Below, piece after piece: positions 42,562-50,827 of a stretch of 64,000 nucleotides of DNA. The notes under the pieces were generated by a model. It did not search any database. It had not been told where the DNA came from and was given only the letters and a program-made list of their open reading frames with translations. Where the stretch lies: assembly GCA_937898885.1 (NCBI GenBank), contig CALDKD010000090.1:1-64000 (forward strand). Reading direction: 5' to 3'. The position numbers and the translations under genes were made by a program. Origin of the DNA: an uncultured Bacteroidales bacterium. Its GTDB lineage: Bacteria; Bacteroidota; Bacteroidia; Bacteroidales; Bacteroidaceae. Numbering within the stretch: position 1 is the stretch's first letter; every line of letters starts with the position of its first letter.

Positions 42562-43200
42562 TTACGATGCCTTGCCAAGGAGTCTCTTGGCCACGAGAAC
42601 GGCCTCGTTTGCATCTTGCGTATATGCATCGGCACCTATCTCGGCGGCAAACTCAGCATTGAGAGGAGCGCCACCTACCATTATCCTGACCTTATCGCGA
42701 AGGCCGGCCTCCTGGACTGCGGTGATGACATCGCGCATATAGTTCATTGTGGTGGTGAGCAGAGCCGACAGCACAAGGATGTCGGCATTGTTCTCCTTAA
42801 TTGCATTTACGAACTTATCGGCGGAAATGTCTATTCCAAGGTTGATGACATCGAAGCCGGAGCCCTCGAACATTGATGCGACCAGATTCTTGCCTATGTC
42901 GTGCAGGTCTCCCTTTACAGTGCCTATCACGATCTTGCCGTATGAGATGCTGGTATCGCCTTTCAGAAGCGGCTTAAGTATCTCCAGACATCCCTTCATG
43001 GCGCGTGCCGACATAAGAAGATTCGGAACGAATGCCTGACCGGCACCGAAACGGGCTCCAATTATCTCCATTCCCTTAATCAGATACTCACTTATTATTG
43101 TCTGAGGCGCAATACCTGCGGCCACTGCCTCGTTCACCAAAGCTGTTGCTCCGGGCATATTTCCTGCCACGATAGCATCGGTAAGTTTCTCCAGTTCCAT
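42562..43200 (-). CDS. Corrinoid (vitamin B12)-binding methyltransfer protein
   Basis: 212 residues. N-terminal four-helix cap (1-88), then a Rossmann B12-binding domain with the cobalt-ligand motif DLHDIG (Asp98, His100, Gly103), and later SALLTTTMN and GGAPLN. Length and order match the MtaC/MtbC/MtmC corrinoid proteins and the MetH B12 module. Known role: carry a methyl group between a substrate methyltransferase and an acceptor such as homocysteine, folate or CoM. No partner methyltransferase is adjacent, so the substrate is unknown. Transcribed from a divergent promoter region shared with the receptor gene. Confidence 0.85.
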   Translation of the reverse strand: MELEKLTDAIVAGNMPGATALVNEAVAAGIAPQTIISEYLIKGMEIIGARFGAGQAFVPNLLMSARAMKGCLEILKPLLKGDTSISYGKIVIGTVKGDLHDIGKNLVASMFEGSGFDVINLGIDISADKFVNAIKENNADILVLSALLTTTMNYMRDVITAVQEAGLRDKVRIMVGGAPLNAEFAAEIGADAYTQDANEAVLVAKRLLGKAS

Positions 43201-43220
43201 ACTATTTATCTTGATTTTTC

Positions 43221-43334
43221 GCGAAGTTAAGCCTTTTTGACAACATTTTCAACCGTTACTATTAAAATAAGGTAAAATGAACTGTTATGAGGCTCAAAAG
43301 GCACTGAGATAACATAAAAAAAGGCTAACTTCGC
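43221..43334. promoter_or_regulatory. Divergent promoters with mirrored TAACTTCG elements
   Basis: TAACTTCG reads on the minus strand at 43222-43229 (toward the corrinoid gene) and on the plus strand at 43326-43333 (toward the receptor gene). The surrounding ~18 bp (GCGAAGTTAAGCC... and ...GGCTAACTTCGC) form an imperfect inverted repeat. Both fit the Bacteroidetes -7 consensus TAnnTTTG. Confidence 0.6.
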
Positions 43335-43398
43335 ACATTGAAAACCTACAAGGGGCCAAGCCCCGGATTTACTAACCGAATCAAGCATTCACGGCACA

Positions 43399-46254
43399 AT
43401 GAAGAGATTCTTTGCGTTTACTGTTTTATGTGCTATGGCAATTATGCCTGCGTTGGCACAGAATACACATACAATAAAAGGACAGGCTGTTGACAAGGAG
43501 AATGGCGAGACCATTTCCATGGCGGCAGTGCAGCTTCTGTCGCTCCCGGACAGCAATCAGGTTAAGGGCGTGGTGACAGATACGGACGGCCGTTTCAGCA
43601 TCACAGGAGTGAGGGACGGCAAATATGCTCTGAGAATATCATTCGTAGGCTACCGCAATAATCTGACCTCAATAAACGCCGATTCCGGATCCGGCGCTAC
43701 AATAGACTTGAGGCAGATACAGATTAACCCAGACTCAAAGCTTCTTGAGGAGGCGGTAATCGTGGCCGAGGTTCCAAAGGTGCAGGCAGTTGAGGACACG
43801 CTGGTATTCAACAGCGCCGCCTACCGTGTGGCAGAGGGATCCAGCATTCAGGAGCTGATTAAGAAACTGCCCGGCGTGGAGGTCAACGAGGATGGCTCAA
43901 TGACTGTCAATGGCAAGGAGGTGACTCAGATTCTCATCAACGGCAAGGAGTATATGAGCGATGACCTTGAGACACTGCTCAAGAACCTGCCGGCCAATAT
44001 GGTTGACCGTTTGAAGACATATGAGCGCAAGAGCGACCTGGCACGTATAACCGGTATTGATGACGGTGAGGAGCAGACGGTTTTCGACCTTCAGATAAAG
44101 AAGGAGATGATGGGCGGACTCATCAGCAACGTTGATCTGGCATACGGCTCATCAAATCTGTACAACGGGCGTGTTATGGTGAACCGCTTCACTGACATGA
44201 ACCGCTTTCAGGTATTTGCCAATGCCAGCAACGTCATTGACCAGGGCGTAGGAAACGGTGGACGCCAGTGGGGTAACAACCGTGGGCAGAACACCCGTCA
44301 GGACCTGTTCGGAACATACAGCTACGAGAGCGACAAACTGGAGATAAACAGCAACTTCGGAGTGAGCCACTATGAGAGCGGTTTCCGGCAGACCAGCACC
44401 TCGGAGTATTTCTACGGCGCCACCAGTACATTCTCCAACAGCAGGAACTCCAGCAAGAACTCAAACACATCTTTCCGTGCCAACCTTTACTTTGAGTGGA
44501 AGCCGGACACGATGACCAACATTATTTTCCGCCCCAACTTCAACACATCCAAGTCAGAAGGCAGCTCAGAGAGCGCATCGGCCACATTCAGCGCAGATCC
44601 TTATCTGTATATGACCGACCCGCTGGCAGAGATTGACGATTTCCGCACTCACGATGAGGACTCTATTCTTACCAACTACAATACCGGACGCTCCGGCAGC
44701 AACGGCAACGGTATGAACGGCAGCTTCAACCTGCAGGCCAACCGCAAGCTGAACGACAAGGGGCGCAACATAACATTCCGCGCCAACGGCGGTTTCAACA
44801 ACAACGGCAACGAGAACACATCGTACAACACTACAGATTACTTCCGTTTCAGGAACATTCAGGGTGGTGACTCCCTGAACATACGCAACCGTTTTACCAG
44901 CACCCCTTCTGACAGTTGGAACTACAATCTTCAGTTGTTATACACTGAGCCTATTCTCAAGTCTGTGTTCTGGCAGACAAGCTACCGCTTCAGCCACAAC
45001 GTCAATACCAGCGACCGTCAGACATACGCCTTTGACAATATGCCTCAGTACGGATTTGACGAGCGTCCGGACAATTGGCAGGAGTACAGGGATATGAGCC
45101 TCAGCAAATATGCCAAATATACTACAATGAGGCACGAGATACAGACCAGCATACGTTGGGTTCACGAGAAGTTCAACCTGAATGTCGGTGTACGCTATCA
45201 GCCCTACACCACCCGTCTGGAATACACACAAGGCGAGAGCTACGATATCACAAAGCACCTTTACGACATCAACCCCACATTCGACTTCCGCTACAACTTC
45301 ACCAAGCAGAAGCAGCTGCGTCTGAGATACAACGGCAACAGCTCACAGCCGTCGATGACCAACCTGCTGCCTATCACTGACAATACGAACCCGCTGTATA
45401 TCACAATGGGTAATCCGGATTTGAAGCCCTCGTTCTCGAACAACCTCAACTTTGAGTACCACGCTTTCAACTCAGACAAGCAGAGCGGATTCGTGACCCG
45501 TGGCAACTACCGCGTTACGAGGAACAGCATAAGCAACAGGGTTGAGTACAACGAGACTACCGGCGGCTCAATAACCAAGCCGGAGAACATTGACGGAAAC
45601 TGGAATGTCTATTATATGATTGGAGGCAACATAGCTCTCAAGGATACCCGATTCACATTCAGCCTCTATCCTAGCGTGAACTACTCCAATCAGGTTGGCT
45701 ATCTGTTCCAGAACCAGCAGACTCAGAAGAGTACCACAAAGACTCTGGCTCCGAATTTCAACTGTAACGCCGCCTTCCGCGACGAGAAGGTTGAGCTTAC
45801 CTTATCGGGCAACGCGAGCTGGAATCACTCCCGCAACGACATCAGGGTGAACGGCAATATGGACACCTGGAACTTCTCGGTAGGACCGAGCGGCAACATT
45901 ACGCTTCCGTGGGATATCCGCATCTTCGCCGACCTGCTTCTGAGTGCCCGCCGTGGTTACAGCGATGCCTCCTTCAACACGAATGAGCTGATTTGGAACA
46001 TGCAGGTATCAAAGAGTTTCCTCAAGAACAAGGCGGCTATGATTTCAGTGCAGGCATTTGATATTCTGGGCCAGCGCAAGAACTACTCACGCAATATGTC
46101 GGCTTCAAGCAAGAGTGATACACAATACAACTCCATCAACCAGTATTTCCTGGTACACTTTGTATATCGTCTGAACCTGTTCAATGGCAAGATGGTTGAG
46201 GAAGAGGATGAGGAGTACGAGGACCATCACCGTGGCGGACACAGAAGATGGTAA
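43399..46254 (+). CDS. TonB-dependent-receptor-like outer membrane beta-barrel protein
   Basis: 951 residues. Signal peptide (1-20, ending ALAQ), a carboxypeptidase-regulatory-like beta-sandwich (~24-110, IKGQAVDKENGETISMAAVQ), a plug-like domain (~135-225, SIQELIKKLPGVEVNEDG) and a long Asn/Ser/Tyr-rich beta-barrel with alternating hydrophobic strands. It matches the OMP beta-barrel family related to SusC/TonB receptors. The last residues (EEEDEEYEDHHRGGHRRW) are a charged, His-rich tail. Likely imports or binds an unknown nutrient. Followed 13 bases later by a transporter gene, possibly one operon. Confidence 0.85.
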   Translation: MKRFFAFTVLCAMAIMPALAQNTHTIKGQAVDKENGETISMAAVQLLSLPDSNQVKGVVTDTDGRFSITGVRDGKYALRISFVGYRNNLTSINADSGSGATIDLRQIQINPDSKLLEEAVIVAEVPKVQAVEDTLVFNSAAYRVAEGSSIQELIKKLPGVEVNEDGSMTVNGKEVTQILINGKEYMSDDLETLLKNLPANMVDRLKTYERKSDLARITGIDDGEEQTVFDLQIKKEMMGGLISNVDLAYGSSNLYNGRVMVNRFTDMNRFQVFANASNVIDQGVGNGGRQWGNNRGQNTRQDLFGTYSYESDKLEINSNFGVSHYESGFRQTSTSEYFYGATSTFSNSRNSSKNSNTSFRANLYFEWKPDTMTNIIFRPNFNTSKSEGSSESASATFSADPYLYMTDPLAEIDDFRTHDEDSILTNYNTGRSGSNGNGMNGSFNLQANRKLNDKGRNITFRANGGFNNNGNENTSYNTTDYFRFRNIQGGDSLNIRNRFTSTPSDSWNYNLQLLYTEPILKSVFWQTSYRFSHNVNTSDRQTYAFDNMPQYGFDERPDNWQEYRDMSLSKYAKYTTMRHEIQTSIRWVHEKFNLNVGVRYQPYTTRLEYTQGESYDITKHLYDINPTFDFRYNFTKQKQLRLRYNGNSSQPSMTNLLPITDNTNPLYITMGNPDLKPSFSNNLNFEYHAFNSDKQSGFVTRGNYRVTRNSISNRVEYNETTGGSITKPENIDGNWNVYYMIGGNIALKDTRFTFSLYPSVNYSNQVGYLFQNQQTQKSTTKTLAPNFNCNAAFRDEKVELTLSGNASWNHSRNDIRVNGNMDTWNFSVGPSGNITLPWDIRIFADLLLSARRGYSDASFNTNELIWNMQVSKSFLKNKAAMISVQAFDILGQRKNYSRNMSASSKSDTQYNSINQYFLVHFVYRLNLFNGKMVEEEDEEYEDHHRGGHRRW

Positions 46255-46267
46255 CATTAAGCTGAAT

Positions 46268-47164
46268 ATGAAGAGGATCTCAGAAAAAAAACTCAGGAAC
46301 TGGACACTGCCTGTAGCAATCTGCTGCGGGTTTCTCTTTCACAATTTCATATACTCCCTGTACCCGGTAACGCCATTGTTGCTGGCTCTGATGATGTTCT
46401 TCACCTGTTCCAGAACATCAATCTCGCAAATGAGAGTACGTCCTATTCACATAATGCTCCTGTGCGTGCAGGTCTTTGGAGGCGCAGGCATCTACTTTTT
46501 GCTGCGTGGCATAAATGAGCCGCTTGCACAAGGTCTGATGATATGCGTCTTCACACCGGTGGCAACCGCATCACCCGTAGTGGGAGCACTGCTTGGCGCG
46601 GATGTGACTCTGATGACGACATACGTCCTGCTCAGCAACATAACGGCGGCCGTACTTGCCCCACTCTTCTTCACCTATATCAATCCAGGCAGCGACATCT
46701 CCTTCTGGCTATCATTTCTGCACATAATAAAGAAGACAGTGCTGCTGCTTGTGGTGCCGCTCATCATAACCTGGCTTATGGGAAAGTTCACGCCAAAGGC
46801 GCACGAATATGTGAGAGGATGCAAGTACACCTCTTTCTATTTGTGGGCGTTGTGTATGATGATTCTCATAGGAAGCACAATTCACTCCATAATGACTGAT
46901 GATAATCCCGATGTCACGCTGGAGATAATAATGGCGGCAAGCTCACTGATACTTTGCATAACCCTGTTCTGGATTGGCCGCAAGGCAGGCATAAGATATG
47001 GCGATATGGTGGCGGTACGCCAGATGATGGGTCAGAAGAATACCGGCATCGGTATCTGGATGACTATCTCATTCCTTATGCCACTGGCCTCTGTGGTGCC
47101 TGCGGCATACATAGTCTGGCAGAATCTCATAAACAGTATGGAGATAGCCAGAAGCAAGAGATAG
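46268..47164 (+). CDS. Bile acid:sodium symporter (BASS/SBF) family transporter
   Basis: 298 residues from ATG 46268 (MKRISEKKLRNW). Nine to ten transmembrane helices, with VFTPVATASPVVGALLGADV and the later MMGQKNTGIGIW segment matching the two crossover motifs of BASS transporters. Family members move bile acids, pyruvate, pantothenate or other organic anions with Na+. The short gap after the receptor gene suggests joint expression. The longer reading from 46184 overlaps the receptor and is rejected. Substrate unknown. Confidence 0.75.
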   Translation: MKRISEKKLRNWTLPVAICCGFLFHNFIYSLYPVTPLLLALMMFFTCSRTSISQMRVRPIHIMLLCVQVFGGAGIYFLLRGINEPLAQGLMICVFTPVATASPVVGALLGADVTLMTTYVLLSNITAAVLAPLFFTYINPGSDISFWLSFLHIIKKTVLLLVVPLIITWLMGKFTPKAHEYVRGCKYTSFYLWALCMMILIGSTIHSIMTDDNPDVTLEIIMAASSLILCITLFWIGRKAGIRYGDMVAVRQMMGQKNTGIGIWMTISFLMPLASVVPAAYIVWQNLINSMEIARSKR

Positions 47165-47167
47165 CAG

Positions 47168-47596
47168 TTATTTTCTAACCCGTAGAGTATGCTCAATCTG
47201 CCGGTGCAGCTCTACCAGCGAATCACGGTCAGGGGCGCTGAACACGATTATTGCCAGAACGCCTGAACGGATTTCCTGTGTGATGAGACGCATCGGCGCG
47301 TCGTCCTCGCAATAAGCGTCAAAACCCCATGCCGCCTTGCCATCGAACATCAGTCTGGCAATAGGATTGAAGCCCTCTGGATCATCGTCGCTGAAGCCCA
47401 CGGTCTCCACATAATTGGCAAAAGCCTGATCTTGCGCGTTCTCGCCATCAGGCATGGCGCCAATGGTGATGTCAACGAAAGCGCCGTTCCTTCCGGCCGC
47501 CTCAAGATGAGTCATATCCATACCGGCATCATCCTTAATATTCTCAACGTGGATTTTCCAACCCTCACCAAGTCTCAATTGAATATCGTATCCCAT
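47168..47596 (-). CDS. Hypothetical cytoplasmic protein
   Basis: 142 residues, acidic, no signal peptide or membrane helix. It begins MGYDIQLRLGEGWKIHVENI and shows alternating strands and acidic turns (FSDDDPEGF, YCEDDAPM). Ends RQIEHTLRVRK. It resembles small stress-type or effector-immunity-like alpha/beta domains only in general shape; I cannot name a family. Convergent with the BASS gene, 3 bases between stops. Confidence 0.6.
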   Translation of the reverse strand: MGYDIQLRLGEGWKIHVENIKDDAGMDMTHLEAAGRNGAFVDITIGAMPDGENAQDQAFANYVETVGFSDDDPEGFNPIARLMFDGKAAWGFDAYCEDDAPMRLITQEIRSGVLAIIVFSAPDRDSLVELHRQIEHTLRVRK

Positions 47597-47677
47597 AGAA
47601 TTAACACTTATACGGCAAAATTAATGAATTTATCAGTGATATTGGTCTTTAATTAATTGCAGTTCCATTCAGTTTCT

Positions 47678-47685
47678 TAACTTTG
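47678..47685 (+). promoter_or_regulatory. -7 element of the SDR gene promoter
   Basis: TAACTTTG, an exact match to TAnnTTTG, 29 bp before the SDR start codon. A TTG about 18 bp upstream could be the -33 element. Confidence 0.65.
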
Positions 47686-47713
47686 CGCCCGAATTTCTGT
47701 TTAGTACTGGGAA

Positions 47714-48514
47714 ATGAGCAGGATTATTGTGATAACAGGCGCTTCGTCGGGCTTTGGAAAAGCTACGGCTGAGCTGCTGGCCTCTAAAGGACACAAGGTC
47801 TATGGCATAGCCCGCCGCGAGATGCAGCACGCACAGATTGAGTATCTTAAGGGCGATGTACGCGACTTTGAGGCTATCCAGTCTGCAATACGTCAGATTA
47901 TTGCAAAGGAGGGTCACATTGATGTTCTGATAAACAACGCAGGTATGGGCATCGGCGGTTCTCTTGAGTTAGCCACCACTGACGAGATATCACAGCAGAT
48001 GAATACCAACTTCATGGGTTGTGTGAACCTTTGCCGTGCGGTGCTCCCTTATATGCGTGAGCGCAGGGAGGGACGCATAATCAACCTCAGCTCAATTGGC
48101 GGACTTATGGGTCTGCCCTACCAGGGTTTCTACAGCGCGTCTAAATTCGCCATCGAAGGTTTCTCTGAGGCTCTCAGCGCTGAGGTCAAACGTTTTGGTA
48201 TAAGCGTATCAATTGTTGAGCCAGGCGATTTCGCCACTAACTTCACGGCAAGCCGTAAGAACTCAGAGGCTTCTATGAGCGACAAGGACTACGGCCCGGT
48301 GTTCCGCCGCAGCCTCAGCATCATTGAGGAAGAGGAGAACGGTGGTCTCAAGCCGGAAAAGCTGGCGCAGCAGATTGCAACTATAGTGGATTGCAGGAAG
48401 CCGCGCCTTCGTTATGTTGTGGCGAATCTTGAGCAGCGGCTCTCCGTTCTGCTGAAACGCATACTTCCAGGAGGCGTATTTGTGAACATTCTACGTGATT
48501 ATTACAAATCATAG
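47714..48514 (+). CDS. Short-chain dehydrogenase/reductase
   Basis: 266 residues. The NAD(P) motif TGASSGFG (8-15), NNAG (74-77), catalytic Ser126/127, Tyr140 and Lys144 (YSASK) are all present, as in classical SDR enzymes. ARR at 33-35 after the second strand suggests NADP preference. Substrate is unknown; family members act on alcohols, sugars, steroids and lipids. Own promoter upstream; the following outer-membrane gene is 69 bp away. Confidence 0.9.
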   Translation: MSRIIVITGASSGFGKATAELLASKGHKVYGIARREMQHAQIEYLKGDVRDFEAIQSAIRQIIAKEGHIDVLINNAGMGIGGSLELATTDEISQQMNTNFMGCVNLCRAVLPYMRERREGRIINLSSIGGLMGLPYQGFYSASKFAIEGFSEALSAEVKRFGISVSIVEPGDFATNFTASRKNSEASMSDKDYGPVFRRSLSIIEEEENGGLKPEKLAQQIATIVDCRKPRLRYVVANLEQRLSVLLKRILPGGVFVNILRDYYKS

Positions 48515-48583
48515 ACAGCACAGCCCGAAGCAACGGGTTCTTATCAACAATTTATTACTAACTTTTTTAATTCAAAAAAAGAA

Positions 48584-49603
48584 ATGAAAAGAAGACTCTT
48601 AGTCAGCATTGTTGCAATTACAATGTCGGTATCAGCATTCAGCGCAGGAGCGGACATCACTATCAGGCCGCGTCTTGAAGGTGCCTACAACAGTATTTTC
48701 AACAAGGAGGATTTTGGTTTCGGAATGTCATCACTCTATTCTTTCCTTGAGGGAGATATATCGGACAGTTTTTCCTATTATGCCTCCCTGCATTTCCTGT
48801 CGGCCGACCCGAAGAGTCTGTACAATTATGACTCCCCCTGTCTGAACGGCACCTGGGTTGATATGGCTTACATTTCATACAACCGCGATTTCTGGGGAAT
48901 TGACCTGGGAAAGTTATTGCTTAACTTTGGCGGTATGACAAATGAGTTGGACGATGTTGACTGCTATTCAGGGCTGATACCATTCAACTGGTTTGAGTTC
49001 AACTCATACCAGTATGGTCTGACATTCCGTCTGACTCCGTGGGAGAACCACTCTTTCGAGGCACAGTTCACCACCGCTCCATATATGGAGAGCTTTAAGG
49101 ATATGCAGTATGCGTATAGTCTTGCCTGGAGAGGCGAGATGGGACGATACAGCACAGCCTGGGCTGTGAACGCTTTCAGATCATACGCCGAGCCTGAGGA
49201 TGAGGATGATGAGGATGCCCCACTCTCAAAGACCACCAATCTGAATATCGGACTTGGCAACAGATTTGAGTTCAACGACAAATGGAATATGGAGTTTGAT
49301 GCCTACCTGCATCTGTTTGATTGCAAGCTGTACGATATGGAGTATTCAGATTTCTACCTCAGAGGTGGCTACAACCCAAGCGATAAAGTCTCCATTCAGG
49401 CTACTGTTGGTCTGAAGAGTGCAAAGGCTCCTGTCTTCGGCGCGGTTGTTGAGTACTTCCCCATCGAGTCACTGCGACTTCACGCAGCATTGAGCTACTG
49501 CGATTGCTCAGAACTCGATTATTTTGTAAGACTGAATGATGACCAGCCGTTTGAGGCCAGCATAGGTGTAACATACACATTGGATTTCCATCTGGGAAAC
49601 TAA
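48584..49603 (+). CDS. Outer membrane beta-barrel protein (porin-like)
   Basis: 339 residues. Signal peptide (MKRRLLVSIVAITMSVSAFSAGA), then many alternating amphipathic strands with aromatic ends (SFSYYASLHFL, SYQYGLTFRLT, SIGVTYTLDFHLGN). An acidic loop (EPEDEDDEDAP near 205) could bind cations. The C-terminal residue pattern fits an outer-membrane barrel. No SusC/TonB features. Function is unknown; similar Bacteroidales proteins are listed as hypothetical porins. Confidence 0.7.
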   Translation: MKRRLLVSIVAITMSVSAFSAGADITIRPRLEGAYNSIFNKEDFGFGMSSLYSFLEGDISDSFSYYASLHFLSADPKSLYNYDSPCLNGTWVDMAYISYNRDFWGIDLGKLLLNFGGMTNELDDVDCYSGLIPFNWFEFNSYQYGLTFRLTPWENHSFEAQFTTAPYMESFKDMQYAYSLAWRGEMGRYSTAWAVNAFRSYAEPEDEDDEDAPLSKTTNLNIGLGNRFEFNDKWNMEFDAYLHLFDCKLYDMEYSDFYLRGGYNPSDKVSIQATVGLKSAKAPVFGAVVEYFPIESLRLHAALSYCDCSELDYFVRLNDDQPFEASIGVTYTLDFHLGN

Positions 49604-49622
49604 AGAAGACTGCCCATAGCTG

Positions 49623-50063
49623 ATGAATCTGGAGACTCTGGGACTTTGGGGACTGTTCCTCGGAACGTTCCTGTCCGCGACAATCTTCCCTTTTAGCTCC
49701 GACGCGCTGTTTATCGGCGCGTTGGCTGCTATTGGAGACCCTGTATCCTGTATTCTTGTAGGCTCTGCCGGCAACTGGCTCGGCGGCATAGTAACCTACT
49801 ATATGGGAAGGCTTGGACGATGGGAATGGATTGAGAAGTACTTCAAAGTGAAGCCGGAGACTCTGGAACGTCAGAAAGCCAAAGTAGATAAATATGGAGT
49901 CTGGCTTGCACTGCTCAGCTGGGTGCCTTTCATTGGTGATGTTCTGGCACTTGCTCTGGGTTTCTACAAGGCGCGTCCATTATGGACAATCGTCCTGCTT
50001 CTCGTGGGAAAAGCAGGACGATTTATCTGCTGGGCTCTCATTATCGGAGCATTCCAGTCTTAG
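49623..50063 (+). CDS. YqaA-type DedA-family membrane protein
   Basis: 146 residues with four to five hydrophobic helices. FPFSSDALFIGALA..GDPVSCILVGSAGNWLGG and the later SWVPFIGDVLALALGFYKAR match the SNARE-associated/DedA-like YqaA family (motif G..[GN].G....Y..GR and the F/W-x-P-x-x-G-D re-entrant loop). Known DedA relatives move phospholipids or support membrane homeostasis. 20 bases after the upstream gene; convergent with the next. Confidence 0.8.
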   Translation: MNLETLGLWGLFLGTFLSATIFPFSSDALFIGALAAIGDPVSCILVGSAGNWLGGIVTYYMGRLGRWEWIEKYFKVKPETLERQKAKVDKYGVWLALLSWVPFIGDVLALALGFYKARPLWTIVLLLVGKAGRFICWALIIGAFQS

Positions 50064-50081
50064 AACCGTTTTTAAGATTAT

Positions 50082-50489
50082 TCACCTCATATCAAGAAAC
50101 ACATTCGCAGCCTGCTGGTTAAACGAGATGTCAGACAGCTGAAGTTTCTCAAGTACCGGTTTCATTTTCGGTATATTGTCAAGATGAATTGTCACGTTAT
50201 TGTCATTTCCGAAAGTAGCTACACCGGCCAGTCTCTCCCTGACAAAATTGCCTGCCATTCCAAGTGCCATATTCATCATTGCGCCACCGCCATCAATAGC
50301 CAGGCGAAGGTCATTTCCAGACACGCCCAATACACGCAGACTCATACCCACATCGGTAGTCATACCAAGTACTTTTACAGGATAGCTCACACGCAGGGAG
50401 TCAGATGACTCATAGCCGAATTTCAGTTCCGTTCCAGATGCCTCACGCACGAACCGCTCCAGCTCTGGATATCCTAATGCCAGATTCAT
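50082..50489 (-). CDS. Hypothetical conserved cytoplasmic protein
   Basis: 135 residues. No signal peptide. Composition alternates strands and a Met/Gly-rich helix (GGAMMNMALGMAGNFVRERL). The pattern suggests a lipid- or membrane-associated alpha/beta domain, but I cannot assign a family. It lies 6 bases after the DUF3467 gene and is probably co-transcribed with it. Confidence 0.6.
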   Translation of the reverse strand: MNLALGYPELERFVREASGTELKFGYESSDSLRVSYPVKVLGMTTDVGMSLRVLGVSGNDLRLAIDGGGAMMNMALGMAGNFVRERLAGVATFGNDNNVTIHLDNIPKMKPVLEKLQLSDISFNQQAANVFLDMR

Positions 50490-50495
50490 AACTTA

Positions 50496-50810
50496 TCAAG
50501 ATTTAGCCTGCTCACCGAATCCCATCACATAAGTACCTTTTCTGTCGCCAAGGTCAACAAGACCGAAGTTCTTCTCGAACTTGTTCATATTGTCCTGTAG
50601 CGCCATAAGCAGACGCTTGGCATTCTCCGGAGTCATCACTATGCGGTTGCTTACAAGTGCCTTTGGCGTGCCCGGAAGCATTGTTGCGAAATCAAGAATG
50701 AACTCACTGTGTGAATGCGATATTATTGCAAGATTCGAGTAGCTGCCACACGCGATGTCGGGCTTCACCTCTATCTGAAGCTGTCCTTTGTTGTTCTCGT
50801 TGTTATCCAT
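50496..50810 (-). CDS. DUF3467 protein
   Basis: 104 residues. VKPDIACGSYSNLAIISHSHSEFILDFA and LVSNRIVMTPENAKRLLMALQDNM are the signature blocks of DUF3467, a small family common in Bacteroidetes whose role is unknown. Length is typical. The neighbouring hypothetical gene follows within 6 bases. An A-run of ~10 bases directly precedes the start region (50817-50827), between it and the GH3 gene. Confidence 0.8.
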   Translation of the reverse strand: MDNNENNKGQLQIEVKPDIACGSYSNLAIISHSHSEFILDFATMLPGTPKALVSNRIVMTPENAKRLLMALQDNMNKFEKNFGLVDLGDRKGTYVMGFGEQAKS

Positions 50811-50827
50811 ATTATTAAAAAAAAAAA

